DNA of 64,000 nt from Furcasterigmium furcatum (GCA_001599815.1 BCIA01000002.1:4065626-4129625); one strand, 5' to 3'. Counted from the stretch's first letter, positions 20,677-31,468 are shown. The notes: generated from the letters alone by a model not told the origin. A program made the numbers and translations.

Positions 20677-20958
20677 TCAACGTCGATCATCGCGGTGGTC
20701 GTGACCGTCCGCCGTCTTGTTCTTTGAGGAGGACTTAACATCCTCGTCGGGGTCCATCATCAAGCCCTTCGTGATGGCATTGGCCTCTTCACCATCTTCC
20801 GAGTTGTAGAATTTGAGCCCGTGGGTGAACATGAAGTTGAGGGGACCGCCGTAGTGCTTCTTGACAAATCTCAGCTCGCTACTATCGAAGTAAATGCTGA
20901 CAAGCACCATCTCGGGCGGATCATCAGAGTCCCAACCAATGTCATCCTCGTCGTCGCT
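20677..20958 (-). pseudogene. In-frame second copy of the C-terminal domain, after an amber codon
   Basis: Directly after the TAG that ends the neighbouring gene (20961-20959), the same frame stays open for 93 more codons. They encode a diverged copy of that gene's own C-terminal domain: VKKHYGGPLNFMFTHGLKFY and EDGEEANAITKGLM match LKQHFGTEFRFLTQYGLKIY and EDREEGRLILRAIM. Both copies start at an acidic stretch encoded by nearly the same AGCGACGACGAGGA sequence. It is either the decayed end of a longer protein with a premature stop or a read-through extension. Confidence 0.65.
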
Positions 20959-21735
20959 CTAGGGGTGGTCGTCCTCGTCGTCGCTGCCAGCCATGATGGC
21001 CCGTAGGATGAGACGGCCCTCTTCACGATCCTCGTCGTCGTAGATTTTGAGACCGTACTGGGTCAGGAACCTGAACTCGGTGCCAAAGTGTTGCTTCAGC
21101 CACTGCTTTTCCTCAGCAGAGAAAAGGGGGTTTGCATAGGCCGTCGGTTGGAGGTTGCCGACACGCGATGCCTCCCATTTGGCCCGCTCACTATCAGCCC
21201 AGCGGGCATTGATCAAGTAATGAACCGATGGGTCAAAAGGCGTGGGTCCAACCTTAGGTCCGACAGGCGGACCGCTCAACTTCACCTGGAAGAACCGGCC
21301 CTCGTCCGGAAAGTAGGCGACGACCTTTCCATCCCGATCCGTGATGTGACCTTGTCCGAACTTGACCGGTCCCACGACCACCTCGTAGCGATCAAGAATC
21401 GGTGCTCCAATGATATTGCAGACGCTGGCAGGGGTGTGCAGGACGTTGCTCAGTCGAAGAACGCTGTGAGCCCGTGGCCCGGACGCATTCGGGCTGCGTT
21501 TGACTTTGAGCTCGACGGTGCCAATGCCGATGACGGGCACCGGCGAGTCGCAGTACGCATTTCCGACTGAAGAGTTGAGAGGTGTGTAGTCATCGCTGAA
21601 CCATGATCGATCCTTTGCAACGCTGCGGGTCGTGTGAGATCAGGTCAAGTTTCGTTTGTAGGGAAGGGGATGTGCGTACTGGACATTGGAATTGTTGGAC
21701 CAGACCCAAGCAGGGCAGGGAAGAGGGTTGGCCAT
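20959..21735 (-). CDS. Protein with Copia-Pol-like beta-barrel domain (Pol_BBD type)
   Basis: Exons 21735-21680 and 21622-20959 (intron 21623-21679), 239 residues. The first exon ends in WSNNSNV and the second begins VAKDRSWFSDDYTPL. VPVIGIGTVELKV and VLRLSNVLHTPASVCNIIGAP follow; these match the beta-barrel segment that precedes the integrase in Ty1/Copia polyproteins (GIGTV..L, L.DVL.VP....NLIS). There is no protease, integrase or reverse transcriptase nearby, so this looks like a stand-alone, possibly host-adopted, family seen across Pezizomycotina. The C-terminal part (ARWADSERAKWEA onward, EEKQWLKQHFG) is a second conserved module. Biological role unknown. The in-frame amber codon and the second domain copy are described separately. 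Confidence 0.75.
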
Positions 21736-22394
21736 GATCGATCGTATTTGATGGAGACGATCCGCTGTCACTGCCGACGAGAAGTCAGGGGTGCCGCCTC
21801 GATAATATGAGGAGCGCGGAAAATGAAGAGAAAGGTGGGTGAGGTTGTTGACGAGGAGGTGAAGATTGGGGGTCGTCAGGGAGCGCGGGGTTCGGGTTTT
21901 CATTGGGGACCCGGACGGGCTTTCGTTTGTCGTCCTCAGCGGGCGCCAGGGAACGGCATGCTGCATACGGACTATGGAAGCAGGTAGCCCCAAGTTTTTC
22001 AATGGTAAAAAGGAGATATAACTATATCAACTGATATAGAGTTTTCTCGGCGTCATGCCCATACGCCTCTTTGGCCCCAAGTTGTTACCACCCAGCTGCC
22101 ACGTCCTCCACTGTTTGCACGCCCACGCCAGTGGTTTTGTTGTCATTCGGCAGCGCCACTTGTTTCTTCTAGGATATGGAAGTACATGGAAAGGCTTGAC
22201 TGGTTTCCATGCAATGGAAGCGTTAAGAATCGGGGGGATGCATATCTCAGTGGCCGAGAGCGACAGAAGGTCACTCGGCATTCCAGGTTGCGAAACAAGC
22301 GGTCTCCGCATTCCAGTCGACTTCAGAAAATCTGCAGGTATCAGACCGCTCAGACGACATCTCAGCTTGTCACAAAGCCCGAATGAGATGCTTC
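21736..22394. other. Intergenic region
   Basis: 659 bp between the start of the beta-barrel gene and the 3' end of the 3-hydroxyacyl-CoA dehydrogenase family gene. No supported gene. A short AT-rich stretch near 22010-22040 could be promoter or 3'-end sequence. Confidence 0.5.
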
Positions 22395-23618
22395 CTATCC
22401 CTCCTTATTCTGATACTCAAAGAATCCCTTGCCTGATTTCACCCCGAGATTTCCTGCGTCAAGATAATTCTGCAAGTACTCCCGTGGTGCTGTTGGGACC
22501 TCCCCGGGCCTGGCATCAGCGTAATGCTGTTCAATGTCATAGACAACGTCAAGTCCAACCACGTCCATCTGTTCGAATGGCCCTTTGGGTGTGTTCAGAA
22601 CCGCCTTGAAGATGGCATCGATCTCTGCCGGAGTCCCAGCGCCTTCGCTTGCGGTCAACAAAGCCTCGCGTTTGATGGCGGCCCAGATTCTAATCCAAGT
22701 CAGTATTCAGTTTCCAAAGTCATGTGAGCGATCCCATAGGTGTCAGACCTGTTGTACAAGTATCCCATCGACGGCTTCTTCACGTGGAAGGGCTGAAAGC
22801 CGTGCTCGGCAGTCTGCTCAAGCATAAGCTGTATCAGAGGTTGCTGGGTCGTCTCATGTCCCATGATCTCGATGGCTATGTCCCGTTTTTAGTTATTTTT
22901 GACACCATAATCACTTGTGAGCATGCTTACCAGGAACTTCGGGTGGCCAGTCTACGGTCTTCATGTCAGTATCGACAACACATGACGTGGTGCATAACAA
23001 GCTCACCGGGCTTCACTCACAAGTATGGGCACTTAAAACCCGCTCCACATGCTTGAGCTTCAGGCCATCGACGATACTGCCGCACGTATGGCTACTGGAG
23101 TTGGAGGCGATGATAGTGTCGCTCCCGGCAGCATCATCGAGCTGCGTGATGATGTCTCTCTTGATTGACAACTTTTCAGGGAGACACTGAATGGCGGTGC
23201 CGTCAGTACACATGCGGCTTGCTTGGGGTGGTTCCATCTAGCACTCACTTCTACCACGAGCCAGCTTCTCTGTAGGGCATCCGAGAGCCCACTGGGAGAT
23301 GATGTGTGCACGTTGCCCGGAGCTTGGGTGAACTTTTCACCCTTGAGCCTGAACTCCGCGATGTCCCGGAGGCTGGCATCGAGCTGCTTCTGGTCCCGAT
23401 CGATGAGATACACGTCGTTCCCCCGTCTGGTCCACTAGAAGCCGCATTGTGAGCAAAATACCTCCCGCGCATGTTGTTGGATTGCCACATACCATGAGAG
23501 CCAGACGGCGACCTTGGGTCCCCGCACCAACGATGCTGACGCACGGTAGCTTTGATAGAATCGTGCCCGACATTTTGGATTCCAAGGTTCGAAAACAGTT
23601 GATTCCACAATCAGACAT
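22395..23618 (-). CDS. 3-hydroxyacyl-CoA dehydrogenase family protein (L-gulonate 3-dehydrogenase/lambda-crystallin-like)
   Basis: Six exons on the minus strand: 23618 or 23573 to 23493, 23434-23249, 23186-23021, 22951-22931, 22875-22749 and 22689-22395, giving 291 residues from the inner ATG or 306 from the outer. The NAD-binding motif VSIVGAGTQG is N-terminal, with YLIDRD at the end of the second strand. The catalytic region NSSSHTCGSIV is followed by VLSAHTYWPPEVP and IEIMGHETT. The C-terminal 3HCDH domain has PSMGYLYNRIWAAIKREALLT and LGVKSGKGFFEY. Exon 4 is only 21 nt and encodes the conserved YWPPEVP turn. The family oxidises 3-hydroxy acids with NAD+. It may act on L-gulonate or a hydroxyacyl substrate; the gene is 3.4 kb past the aromatic cluster, so a link is only possible. 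Confidence 0.85.
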
Positions 23619-24383
23619 GTGATGGTTCTCCCCTCAATTCTTAAGTAAATGCCCCTGGAGGGAATCATCCAGCCTCTGACGTAATGCAGCCCCTGAAGGT
23701 CAAGCAAGCTGCCTTCTTTGGAATGATTTACCTTAGTCCCGGTTGAAGTTGGCAGGTTAGCTTACAGGTCGGGTCTCGGTACTGGCTCAACGCCTCAACT
23801 CGCGGGGCCACTAAAGCGGACTAGAATAGGGTGGTCCCGTGGCGTGAAGATCTTCCTGTTCCCCGGATCCCAAAGTCGGCAACATTGGACGTCCGGGGCG
23901 GCAGTGGTCCTCTGAAAACGCATTGATGCGGCATTGACAGCGTTCTCCACCAGATCTTAGTGACCATGCCCATTTAGATCAAAGCCAGTTTTGTTTGACA
24001 CAAGGTCAACTTACCTGAGGTTCCAGGCCTTCCTGACCACCATGAGTATTGTTCTTGATGGGTGACGACCATCGGCTCGGCCACTAGCATGTCACTCACT
24101 AGGGGTGAGTTGGACAGATACTTGAAATATCATGTACCATGTATAGAAAGAGGACCATGAGCAAGAAAACTGTTCGTCATTGTGTGCTTCTCGGAGGTTG
24201 ATCTCTCTGATGGTCCCCAGGGGGCTGTGTTAGTCAGCATCATGCAGCCCCCAACCACCAGCTGAAGAAACCAGCCTCGTCTCTGCTGGCAATTTGTCTA
24301 GATGGACTGTCTCAAATCATCGATCAATTGATCCAAGGCAGGTGGATGGGTTCATATCAAAAAGCCGTGTTCCAATTCTCAAA
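23619..24383. promoter_or_regulatory. Divergent intergenic region
   Basis: 765 bp between divergent genes; no recognisable gene or motif beyond ordinary promoter sequence. Confidence 0.5.
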
Positions 24384-25261
24384 ATGAGCACTCAGGATGA
24401 CAGCCCTCTATCCATCGTCGCCAACATCGTCGGCATCCTCACGCTCGTCTTCGCCGTTCTTGCTGCCGCGTACGTTCGTATCAGCTACCTCCGCAACAGC
24501 GACACCGAGTACTTCCGCGTGAAGGCCTCGCTATCATGGTACAAGACCGAGTCGGCGTGGCTGACGGAGCTTCTAGCCTCCTCCGGCAGCGGGGCCGTCG
24601 ATGTCCGGCTCCAGCCCGAGTACCAGATGTATGCATTCGTGATGGACGACATCATCAAGCTGGAGCAGCGCATCTTGGAGCTCGTGGCGGAGACCGAGCA
24701 GCGCGCAGACTCAAAGAGACAAGATGAAGAGAAAGGACGTTGGGCTCTCGTGCCGCAGGGCTGGGGTTTCACGACCGACGTGGCTATGGCATGGTTGCCG
24801 GTGCGTACCAGGGCGCTGGAGCTGGTTCGGCAAAGGGACGCGTTGACGGCGAGGGTGCAGTTTACGCAGATGAGCATGATTTCTTCGTGGGTCCCTCTAT
24901 GGCCATGGATTGATGTGGTTGAAGCTGATGTCTGAGTGATAGGCGGGTCCGGGGCCTCGAGACCAGTGCGAGATGGCTGGAGGCGAGAACGGAAGAGCGT
25001 CTTGCCCGGCTGGAGGCTGATTTGGCGGAGCAGCGGGCACAAGTCGGCAGAGTTGAGGAGATGGTGCATCGCCTCACACACCGGAACCGGTTGAGCCAAG
25101 CCATGGACCACTCCCTGTCCGAAGCCATCCAGAAACGACGGCTGTCCGCAGCTTCACAGCAGCACAGCCCGTCTCCCGTATCACCTACAACATCGACCTG
25201 GAAGGGAGCAATCGAGCGGCACACCAGCGTAGCTTCTCGGAGACGCTCGGGGTCCAGATGA
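24384..25261 (+). CDS. Single-pass membrane protein with coiled coil, function unknown
   Basis: Exons 24384-24886 and 24943-25261, 273 residues. The start is the first ATG of the conserved frame (MSTQDDSPL). One hydrophobic segment lies at about residues 10-33 (IVANIVGILTLVFAVLAAAYV), followed by a soluble part with a Trp-rich stretch (ALVPQGWGFTTDVAMAWLP). After the intron there is a heptad-rich coiled coil (LEARTEERLARLEADLAEQ) and a Ser/Arg-rich tail. No family was recognised. It ends 18 bp before the convergent neighbour's 3' end, so their transcripts probably overlap. Confidence 0.7.
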
Positions 25262-25279
25262 GCCTCGGAGGTGCCGTCT

Positions 25280-25989
25280 TCACTGAATGCTGTAATCGCC
25301 CCACCAAAAGTAGAAGCCCGCCACGAGGAGGCTACCGACAGCCGGCAGCAAGGGAAGCTCCACGACGGCCCACAGCCAGAGGCAGCCCAGAGTGGGCGCC
25401 CGCTTCAGGACCGCCAGGTAGCTGTATTCGTTTGTGATATAGATGACCCAGCAGCCGCTCAGAGCGCTCATGGCGAAGAAGAGTGCGGTTCTTATGTACT
25501 CCTGGTACCTGATCGGGAGGCCTGGGACGAGGATCGGACTGGATCGGTGTGGATGGAGCACCCAGAAGAGGAAGAAGAAGACTGCGTCAGGGTCAGAAAT
25601 GCCGGGGTGTATTTGGCAAAAGTGCGTGGACACATACGTATGAAGGCTTGCCCAGAACGGATGCCCACTGCTGTATAATCCATCTCCATGGCATATTGGT
25701 ACTGGACGAGCATGTCGAAGGTGAAGTGCACCATTGTCAGGCTGACCACCCAGAGGACGGTATCCATGACGCGCTCAGCGGTGGCGGACATGAGGGGCCC
25801 ATCATCCTCATTGTCGTCGTCGTCTATTATGCGGTTCTTGTTTCGAGGATCTCGATCTGCCTGGTCGAACAGATTCCTCTCCTGGGCGAAGTCGAGCAGC
25901 GTCTGCTCCGAGGGACCCGAGCGGTCGGGCTGGGCGAGCTTGATATCGTTGGCGGACTTTTCCCGCCGTTGCCTGGCTTGCTTGCCCAT
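25280..25989 (-). CDS. Small multi-pass membrane protein (DUF7719-like)
   Basis: Exons 25989-25638 and 25581-25280 (intron 25582-25637), 217 residues. A basic/acidic soluble N-terminus (MGKQARQRREK, then an Asp-rich DDDDNEDDG) precedes three or four membrane segments: VMDTVLWVVSLTMVHFTFDM, LFFFLFWVLHP, TALFFAMSALSGCWVIYI and LPLLPAVGSLLVAGFYFWW. A conserved single-copy fungal family with this layout exists, probably in the ER or another internal membrane; its role is not established. The family name is from memory of the pattern and is not certain. Confidence 0.75.
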
Positions 25990-26690
25990 GTTGGCGATGC
26001 ACGAGTCCTTGAACGCGTGGGGATTGGGCGGAGGGGAATTGAGGTCGTGGCTGGTATCTGGCGATCTCCAATGAGTGGGTTGGGTGCATCAAGAACAAAT
26101 CTCGCGACAAATTGTGCATGGAATGGGCAGCTCCCGGCAGGGGCGCTGATTAGAGCTTGGACCCCTGAAGCTCACGGGACCAAATGCCCCATGACATCAC
26201 ACGGACGGCGCCAATCAGAGGGCCGCTGGGGGCAGTTTAGCGCGGGATGCACCGAGAAGCTCAATTTCCCCGGCACGGGAAGGTGCGATGGGATGTCATG
26301 TCAGGCCCAGGCAGGGCAGGCGCGAGGGGCGCCGTCCCAAAGAAGCCGTGACGGATCCAGGGGTCCTTAAACCGCAAGGTGGCATCTCCGTCCGACAACA
26401 TCTTCCCCTCCACGCTAACTCGAACGACACGTCGCAAAGTCTTGTGCGGCGCCATTGAGTCCTCAATTGCTCTCGATTTCGCCTTTTGCTCGTCGACTCC
26501 TCGCCCTGCGCCCACTGAGACCCATAGAATCCCTCGCATCGCCCAAGGTGCAGGGTTGCGGCGCATCGCGATCGTGCATCGCATCCCCGACCACCCCCAC
26601 CTCGCTCACATCAGACAGACGCGCGCCCGGCCTTCTGCCCCTTCACCGGAATCCTCCTGCGACTGCGCGCGCCGGGAGGGCAAAGGCACA
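25990..26690. promoter_or_regulatory. Divergent intergenic region
   Basis: 701 bp between divergent genes. The stretch 26390-26690 is C-rich and probably the 5' leader of the PIG-L gene. No gene supported. Confidence 0.5.
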
Positions 26691-27815
26691 ATGATGTGGC
26701 TCCTCGCTACAGCGGCCGTCGCCGCCCTCATCGCCGCCCTCCTGCCCTTCCTCTACACCTATGCCGCCAGCGCCGTACACGAGAAATTGCCCCGCCTTCA
26801 CAACAAGCGCATCTGCCTCCTCATCGCCCACCCCGATGACGAGGCCATGTTCTTCGCCCCGACGGTGCTGGCTCTGACCCGGCCCGAGACCGGCAACCAT
26901 GTCAAGATCTTGTGTCTCAGTTCAGGTGGGTTCTTCAGCCGATGAAGGCCCCAGAAAGAAGGAATTCGTCCCCAGCGCAGCTAAGGCTGCAAGGGGAACA
27001 GGGCCAACATTTGTCGCATGGACACAGAACTGACAGCGGCGACACAGGTAACGCCGATGGCCTCGGAGAGACGCGCAAGAAGGAGCTTGTCAAGAGCGGC
27101 ATGACCCTCGGCCTCCGCCAGGAGGACGATGTCTTCGTCGTCGATAGCCCGTACGCCCGATCCTCCCCAATCGCCCAATGATACGGTACTGACAGCAGCG
27201 TCCAGCGACTTCGAGGACTCCATGTCCGTCACCTGGGACGCAGACAAGATCTCGTCCCTCCTCTGCGACGCCTTCGCCCCGCACTCGAAGAACCCCTCGT
27301 CCCCCTCCCGCGCGAAACCGACAGCCAACATCGACGTCCTCATCACATTCGACAAGCAGGGCGTCTCCTCCCACCCGAACCACATCTCCCTCCACGCCGG
27401 CGCACGCCGCTTCATCTCCACCCTCCTCCGCGGCAAGCCCGGCCACGCCTCCCCCGTCGACCTCTACACCCTCACCTCCGTCTCCTTTCTGCGCAAATAC
27501 ACCGCCTTCCTCGACACCCTCCCCACCCTCGCCTCCTGGCACCTCGCCGGCGGCGCGGACCCCGCCAGGAATAACGCCGTCGACGAACAGGGCCGCGACC
27601 ACCCCCGCTCCCTCGTCTTCCTCAACCACCTCACCGGCGAGGGCGCCCTCCCGACCGCCTGGCGCGCGATGACAACCGCCCACAAGAGCCAGATGGTCTG
27701 GTTCCGCTACGGCTGGATCACCCTCAGCAGATACATGATGCTGAACGACCTGAAGCTCGAGGAGGTCGAGCCTGAGCCGCACCCCGAAGTCGGGGCTGCC
27801 GAGGCGGACGACTGA
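26691..27815 (+). CDS. GPI12: N-acetylglucosaminyl-phosphatidylinositol de-N-acetylase (PIG-L)
   Basis: Exons 26691-26925, 27048-27150 and 27206-27815, 315 residues. The N-terminus is a hydrophobic anchor (LLATAAVAALIAALLPFLY). The metal and catalytic motif AHPDDEAMFF sits about 45 residues in, and GNADGLGETRKKEL is the second conserved block. Later blocks are MSVTWD, ITFDKQGVSSHPNH and the C-terminal MVWFRYGWITLSRYM. The enzyme removes the acetyl group from GlcNAc-PI on the cytosolic face of the ER, the second step of GPI-anchor synthesis. The second junction uses the acceptor at 27205 and restores DSPDFEDSM, as in homologues. It should be essential. The family is easily recognised. Confidence 0.93.
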
Positions 27816-28249
27816 AGAGGAGGCGGGTCGTACAGACTCGTGTTTCATTGGCGCGCGGAGGATTCTGAACCAAACAAACAAACAAGAAAAAGAGAAAAGT
27901 TCGGGATATAATGGCAAGATAAGAAGACAGGGCAAGAGATTGTATCATCCCCCCCGGACATAGCTGCATACCCCCATCTGGACCGGCGTTTCTTCCTCGC
28001 ATGCCCCAGGTATCTTTGACAGGGACTGGCCGCTGCTGGGACTATTTGTACATGGGCTGCCATGTCTGGCGCCCTTTCTCAATTACAAAGTTCACAAAGA
28101 GTCGAGTGGCTTGCTAAATCGCCAGTTGATTGTACTATGTGCCTGGACGCTTCGTCGAATAACGCGCTCGCTTTAGACATGGCCGCGTCGGCCATCAAAT
28201 ATGGCATGTATCCATAGGTAAACCCTGACGTGTACACCATCCCCGAGAA
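27816..28249. other. Convergent intergenic region
   Basis: 434 bp between the 3' ends of the PIG-L and PPR genes; only 3'-untranslated sequence expected. Contains an A-rich stretch near 27870-27905. Confidence 0.6.
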
Positions 28250-30529
28250 TCACCACTCAATGCAGTCCGCGGCCTGCTCCTTGGCCAGGTGTATAGATGT
28301 GCCGCGGTGCCCCTTCGGCACCTCCCTCAGACAAGCCGCCTCGAGCCCCACACTCTCCCATTTCGGCCGACTCCTGACCCTCACAGGCTGTCGGGATGTG
28401 TGGTAGGCGACACGGTACGTCCTGTCATAGGGCAGAGCATCAAGCTCATCTGTCCCGTGTAAATCGTCCTCGGTGAGATCTGGTTCCCGGTCTCGCCGGA
28501 AGACCGAGATGGGTCTCGATCTGATTAACTGCTCGACCCAACGGTACTTAGGGCGCGGAACTTCGCCCTCTAGCTGCACGAGGCCCGTCTGCGTCCGGTA
28601 GGTGACGGGCATGGTCATGAAGTCCCTGAACTCGGCGACAAAGTCGGGGATCATCTGTTCCGCAGTGGCACTGTCGGCATCGGGCCCTAGCATGCTCAGT
28701 CGCCACGTCCACAGACTGCACCACCTCCTTATGCTGTACCAAGTGGTGTGTTGCCCTGCCTTTTGTCGCATGAAGTCCCGGTGCACGCTCGGGGGCGGCG
28801 AGGGGTGGAGTCTGATGAGCAGTGCTTCCGCCACATCCCCGGTAATCCTGCGGTAGTATGTCACCCCGTTTCTGATCTCGCGCTTTGCATCCTCGAACCG
28901 GCCAGCATGGATGAGAGCTCTGACGTACTTGTCCAGGTCATTGAAAGTCGGCTCCACGTTGTGCGGGTCCGATGTCATCGTGTCCCAGATGGCGATCACG
29001 TCCTCGGGCTCAGGGCAATGATTGTTGAGCTCGCCCTCCGAAACGGCGCGCCACTCCTTGCGTGCCAAGCCTGATGACGATATGTAGGAGCAAGCCAGGA
29101 ACTCGGACCAGAACAACGGAGTTAATCTGGGCCGATGCCGGGCAACCAGCGCGTCCAGGAGCCGTCTAGCCAGCACGACAAGGCCGATGGACGCCAGGGT
29201 TTTGACAACGGCTTCGATTAATTTGGAACGGAATGCACGTGGTGCCCCATTCGGTTTGTTGAAGATGATCTCGGCACGACTGTGGTCCATGCGGTTGGTG
29301 ATGGTAAGTTCGAGCTGCTTCTCGATCAGGTCTTGCAGCTTTTCGACCTTGCCGCTGCGCCCAAAAGCGGTGACGAATGTAGCGAAGAGGGCGTCGTTTG
29401 GCCTTATGCCTTGCGCATACATTGAGTTCCATATCTTCTCCAGCGGTCCTAGGGTGACCGTCCAGTGCAAGTCGCGCGTCGGGTACAGAGGCGTAGAGCC
29501 ATACATGAACCGTCTGCGACGTGCTGCCTTCACACGCTGACCTTCGAGGCGGCGCCAGATGTCGTGATGTAGGGGCCGAGTTGTACGGTGGTCGACATAA
29601 CCGCGAGGGCGAAACCGCAGCCTGCCAAAGTCATTCTGGAAATATATCGGTTTCGTGAGGAAGCGCGCGCTGATGAACTCATCGTAGAGCTGCGCATTTC
29701 GAATCTGGAGCAACGTGAGGCTCTCGTCCATCACCTGCCAGATTCTTTTGGAGGCCTTTACGTCCGAAGTGGCGCCAGCGCAGCGGAGGAGAATCGTGAG
29801 TTCGCTGGCTAGGGGCAGGATACGCGCGCGGAGGAGAATGTCGGCGAACGTCTCCAAGACTGCTAGCAGGAACTGGTTGAAGCGGCGGACGCCCAAGTTG
29901 TCAAAGGCAGTCGCCACAGAGCTGTATTCCTGAAGATGCTCCTCAATTTGCAGCGAATATGTGGGATCGAGCTCCTTTCCAGCCTTGTACGGGTCGAGGG
30001 CTTGGAATATGGCGGAAATGGTCGGTCGAGGTATGGTGGCAACGGCGTCGACGGCATCGCGTCTCTGCGAGTTCGCTGTGAAAGCATAGAGCTGGCGAAA
30101 GACTTCCATCCTGTCGCCGGCCTGAACAGCTTGTTGTAAACGCTCCAATGTCTGCATCGGGGGCACTTCGCTCTCGATCTTCGTGATCGGCGCTGCCGCC
30201 CACGAGATGGAATGGTGCTGGCCCTCTTGCGCCAATTCTGTCAATATGCTGGGCTCGAATTGCTGGCCCGGAAACTCCGTCGGTATGCCAGGCTCGCTGG
30301 GTATCCAGGCCATCTCTTCAATCTCAGCTCCCACCGGATCCCGGGGGGGCGCCAACGAGAAGCCACCTGGGTTGATGTGGGCTCGCAAGCCCCGACGCGT
30401 CGCAGGAGAGTGGGAGAGAGAGCGCTGAGGAGCTGTCGCGAGCTTGGAGCGAGTCGAAGCCGATGCTTGAAGGATTCGGCGGAGCCCGCAGGCTTGCGCC
30501 TGGGCAAACGCCGGTATCATGGAAGGCAA
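28250..30529 (-). CDS. Pentatricopeptide-repeat (PPR) protein, probably mitochondrial
   Basis: 759 residues in one exon. The N-terminus is rich in Arg, Ser and Ala with few acids (residues 1-50), as expected for a mitochondrial targeting peptide. Helical-repeat segments of PPR type are visible in the middle, e.g. LGPLEKIWNSMYAQGIRPND followed by ALFATFVTAFGRSGKVEKL, and again around VEPTFNDLDKYVRALIHAGRF. Fungal PPR proteins bind organellar RNA to control processing, stability or translation of specific mitochondrial transcripts. The target cannot be deduced from sequence. The C-terminal 150 residues look non-repetitive. The gene is divergent from LSM3. Confidence 0.85.
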   Translation of the reverse strand: MPSMIPAFAQAQACGLRRILQASASTRSKLATAPQRSLSHSPATRRGLRAHINPGGFSLAPPRDPVGAEIEEMAWIPSEPGIPTEFPGQQFEPSILTELAQEGQHHSISWAAAPITKIESEVPPMQTLERLQQAVQAGDRMEVFRQLYAFTANSQRRDAVDAVATIPRPTISAIFQALDPYKAGKELDPTYSLQIEEHLQEYSSVATAFDNLGVRRFNQFLLAVLETFADILLRARILPLASELTILLRCAGATSDVKASKRIWQVMDESLTLLQIRNAQLYDEFISARFLTKPIYFQNDFGRLRFRPRGYVDHRTTRPLHHDIWRRLEGQRVKAARRRRFMYGSTPLYPTRDLHWTVTLGPLEKIWNSMYAQGIRPNDALFATFVTAFGRSGKVEKLQDLIEKQLELTITNRMDHSRAEIIFNKPNGAPRAFRSKLIEAVVKTLASIGLVVLARRLLDALVARHRPRLTPLFWSEFLACSYISSSGLARKEWRAVSEGELNNHCPEPEDVIAIWDTMTSDPHNVEPTFNDLDKYVRALIHAGRFEDAKREIRNGVTYYRRITGDVAEALLIRLHPSPPPSVHRDFMRQKAGQHTTWYSIRRWCSLWTWRLSMLGPDADSATAEQMIPDFVAEFRDFMTMPVTYRTQTGLVQLEGEVPRPKYRWVEQLIRSRPISVFRRDREPDLTEDDLHGTDELDALPYDRTYRVAYHTSRQPVRVRSRPKWESVGLEAACLREVPKGHRGTSIHLAKEQAADCIEW

Positions 30530-31007
30530 TTGAGGAACGAGGTCAACAGAACGCCGTGGTGATGCTGAGTAGTAGCTGGGTGATTAGGTAGGGAAGGGAA
30601 GCTGGGGAGCGGGCAGGAAGGGCGGGAGCACGAGGACCACGGTCGCGAAATCCACTTGGTGGACGGGGAAATGGGGGGCAGGGCCACTTTCCCCGGATTT
30701 GCAAGGGTTGGACCTGCTCGAAGCCCCTCAAGCGTTGACTGTTGCCGCGCCGGTGCGATTCCCCGGTGGGAAGGTGGACACGGGCCAAGATTGAAGCAGT
30801 CGTCCGAGCTTGAGGGGCGATAAGGTAAGCTTGAGCTGTCGCAAAAACGTTAAAGCGATCTCCGAGAAGGACAGTGGCCCGTGCCTGATTTTCCGAGGAC
30901 CCGCTAGAACTGCATCACGTCGGTCGTCCATCTGCAAATCAAACAAAAGTCTTGGTCACTCACCCACAGCATCTCAAGCCTCATCAACGCCGCCATATCC
31001 TCACACA
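30530..31007. promoter_or_regulatory. Divergent intergenic region, PPR / LSM3
   Basis: 478 bp containing both promoters. Nothing distinct beyond GC-rich sequence. Confidence 0.5.
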
Positions 31008-31468
31008 ATGGCCGACGCCGGAGAGGAAACGACTCACGTCTCTGAGCCCCTCGACCTTGTGCGGCTCCTGCTCGACGAGGTCGTTTTTGTGAAGCTGAGG
31101 GGCGACCGCGAGCTCAAGGGCAGGCTGCATGTGAGTGCTTGAGGCAGGCACCCTGGCCAGGGAGGCGGGCTAACTGAGATGGCAGGCGTACGATAGCCAC
31201 TGCAACCTTGTGTTGGGAGACGTCGAGGAGACCATCTACGTTGTCGAGGACGAGGATGACGATGACGAGGATATCAAGGTATGTGGTGGAGGCTCATTCG
31301 GGCTGATTGGAGGGCCACCGTGCTAACCCTTGCCAGACCATCAGCCGCAAGTCCCAGATGCTGTTCGTGAGAGGTACTGAAGTCTTCTACTTTTTCCTTG
31401 GGACGTCGGCGGCTAACCTTTCCAAAGGCGATAGTGTTGTCCTCATCTCGCCGCAGGGCTCATCATGA
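31008..31468 (+). CDS. LSM3: U6 snRNA-associated Sm-like protein LSm3
   Basis: Four exons: 31008-31130, 31186-31278, 31337-31373 and 31428-31468, giving 97 residues. Sm1 motif: PLDLVRLLLDEVVFVKLRGDRELKGRLHAYD, spanning the first junction; the CNLVLGDVEE turn; and Sm2: MLFVRGDSVVLISP. The acidic insert EDEDDDDEDIK between Sm1 and Sm2 is typical of LSm3. It forms part of the LSm1-7 ring (cytoplasmic mRNA decay) and the LSm2-8 ring (U6 snRNA, splicing). The last two exons are tiny (37 and 41 nt), so an ORF-based caller would miss the gene. Confidence 0.93.

Noticed and set aside
20266..20727. 153-residue open frame on the plus strand
   Set aside because: No domain, no credible splice structure, and it overlaps the antisense second domain copy; leader sequence of the Gfd2-like gene is more likely.
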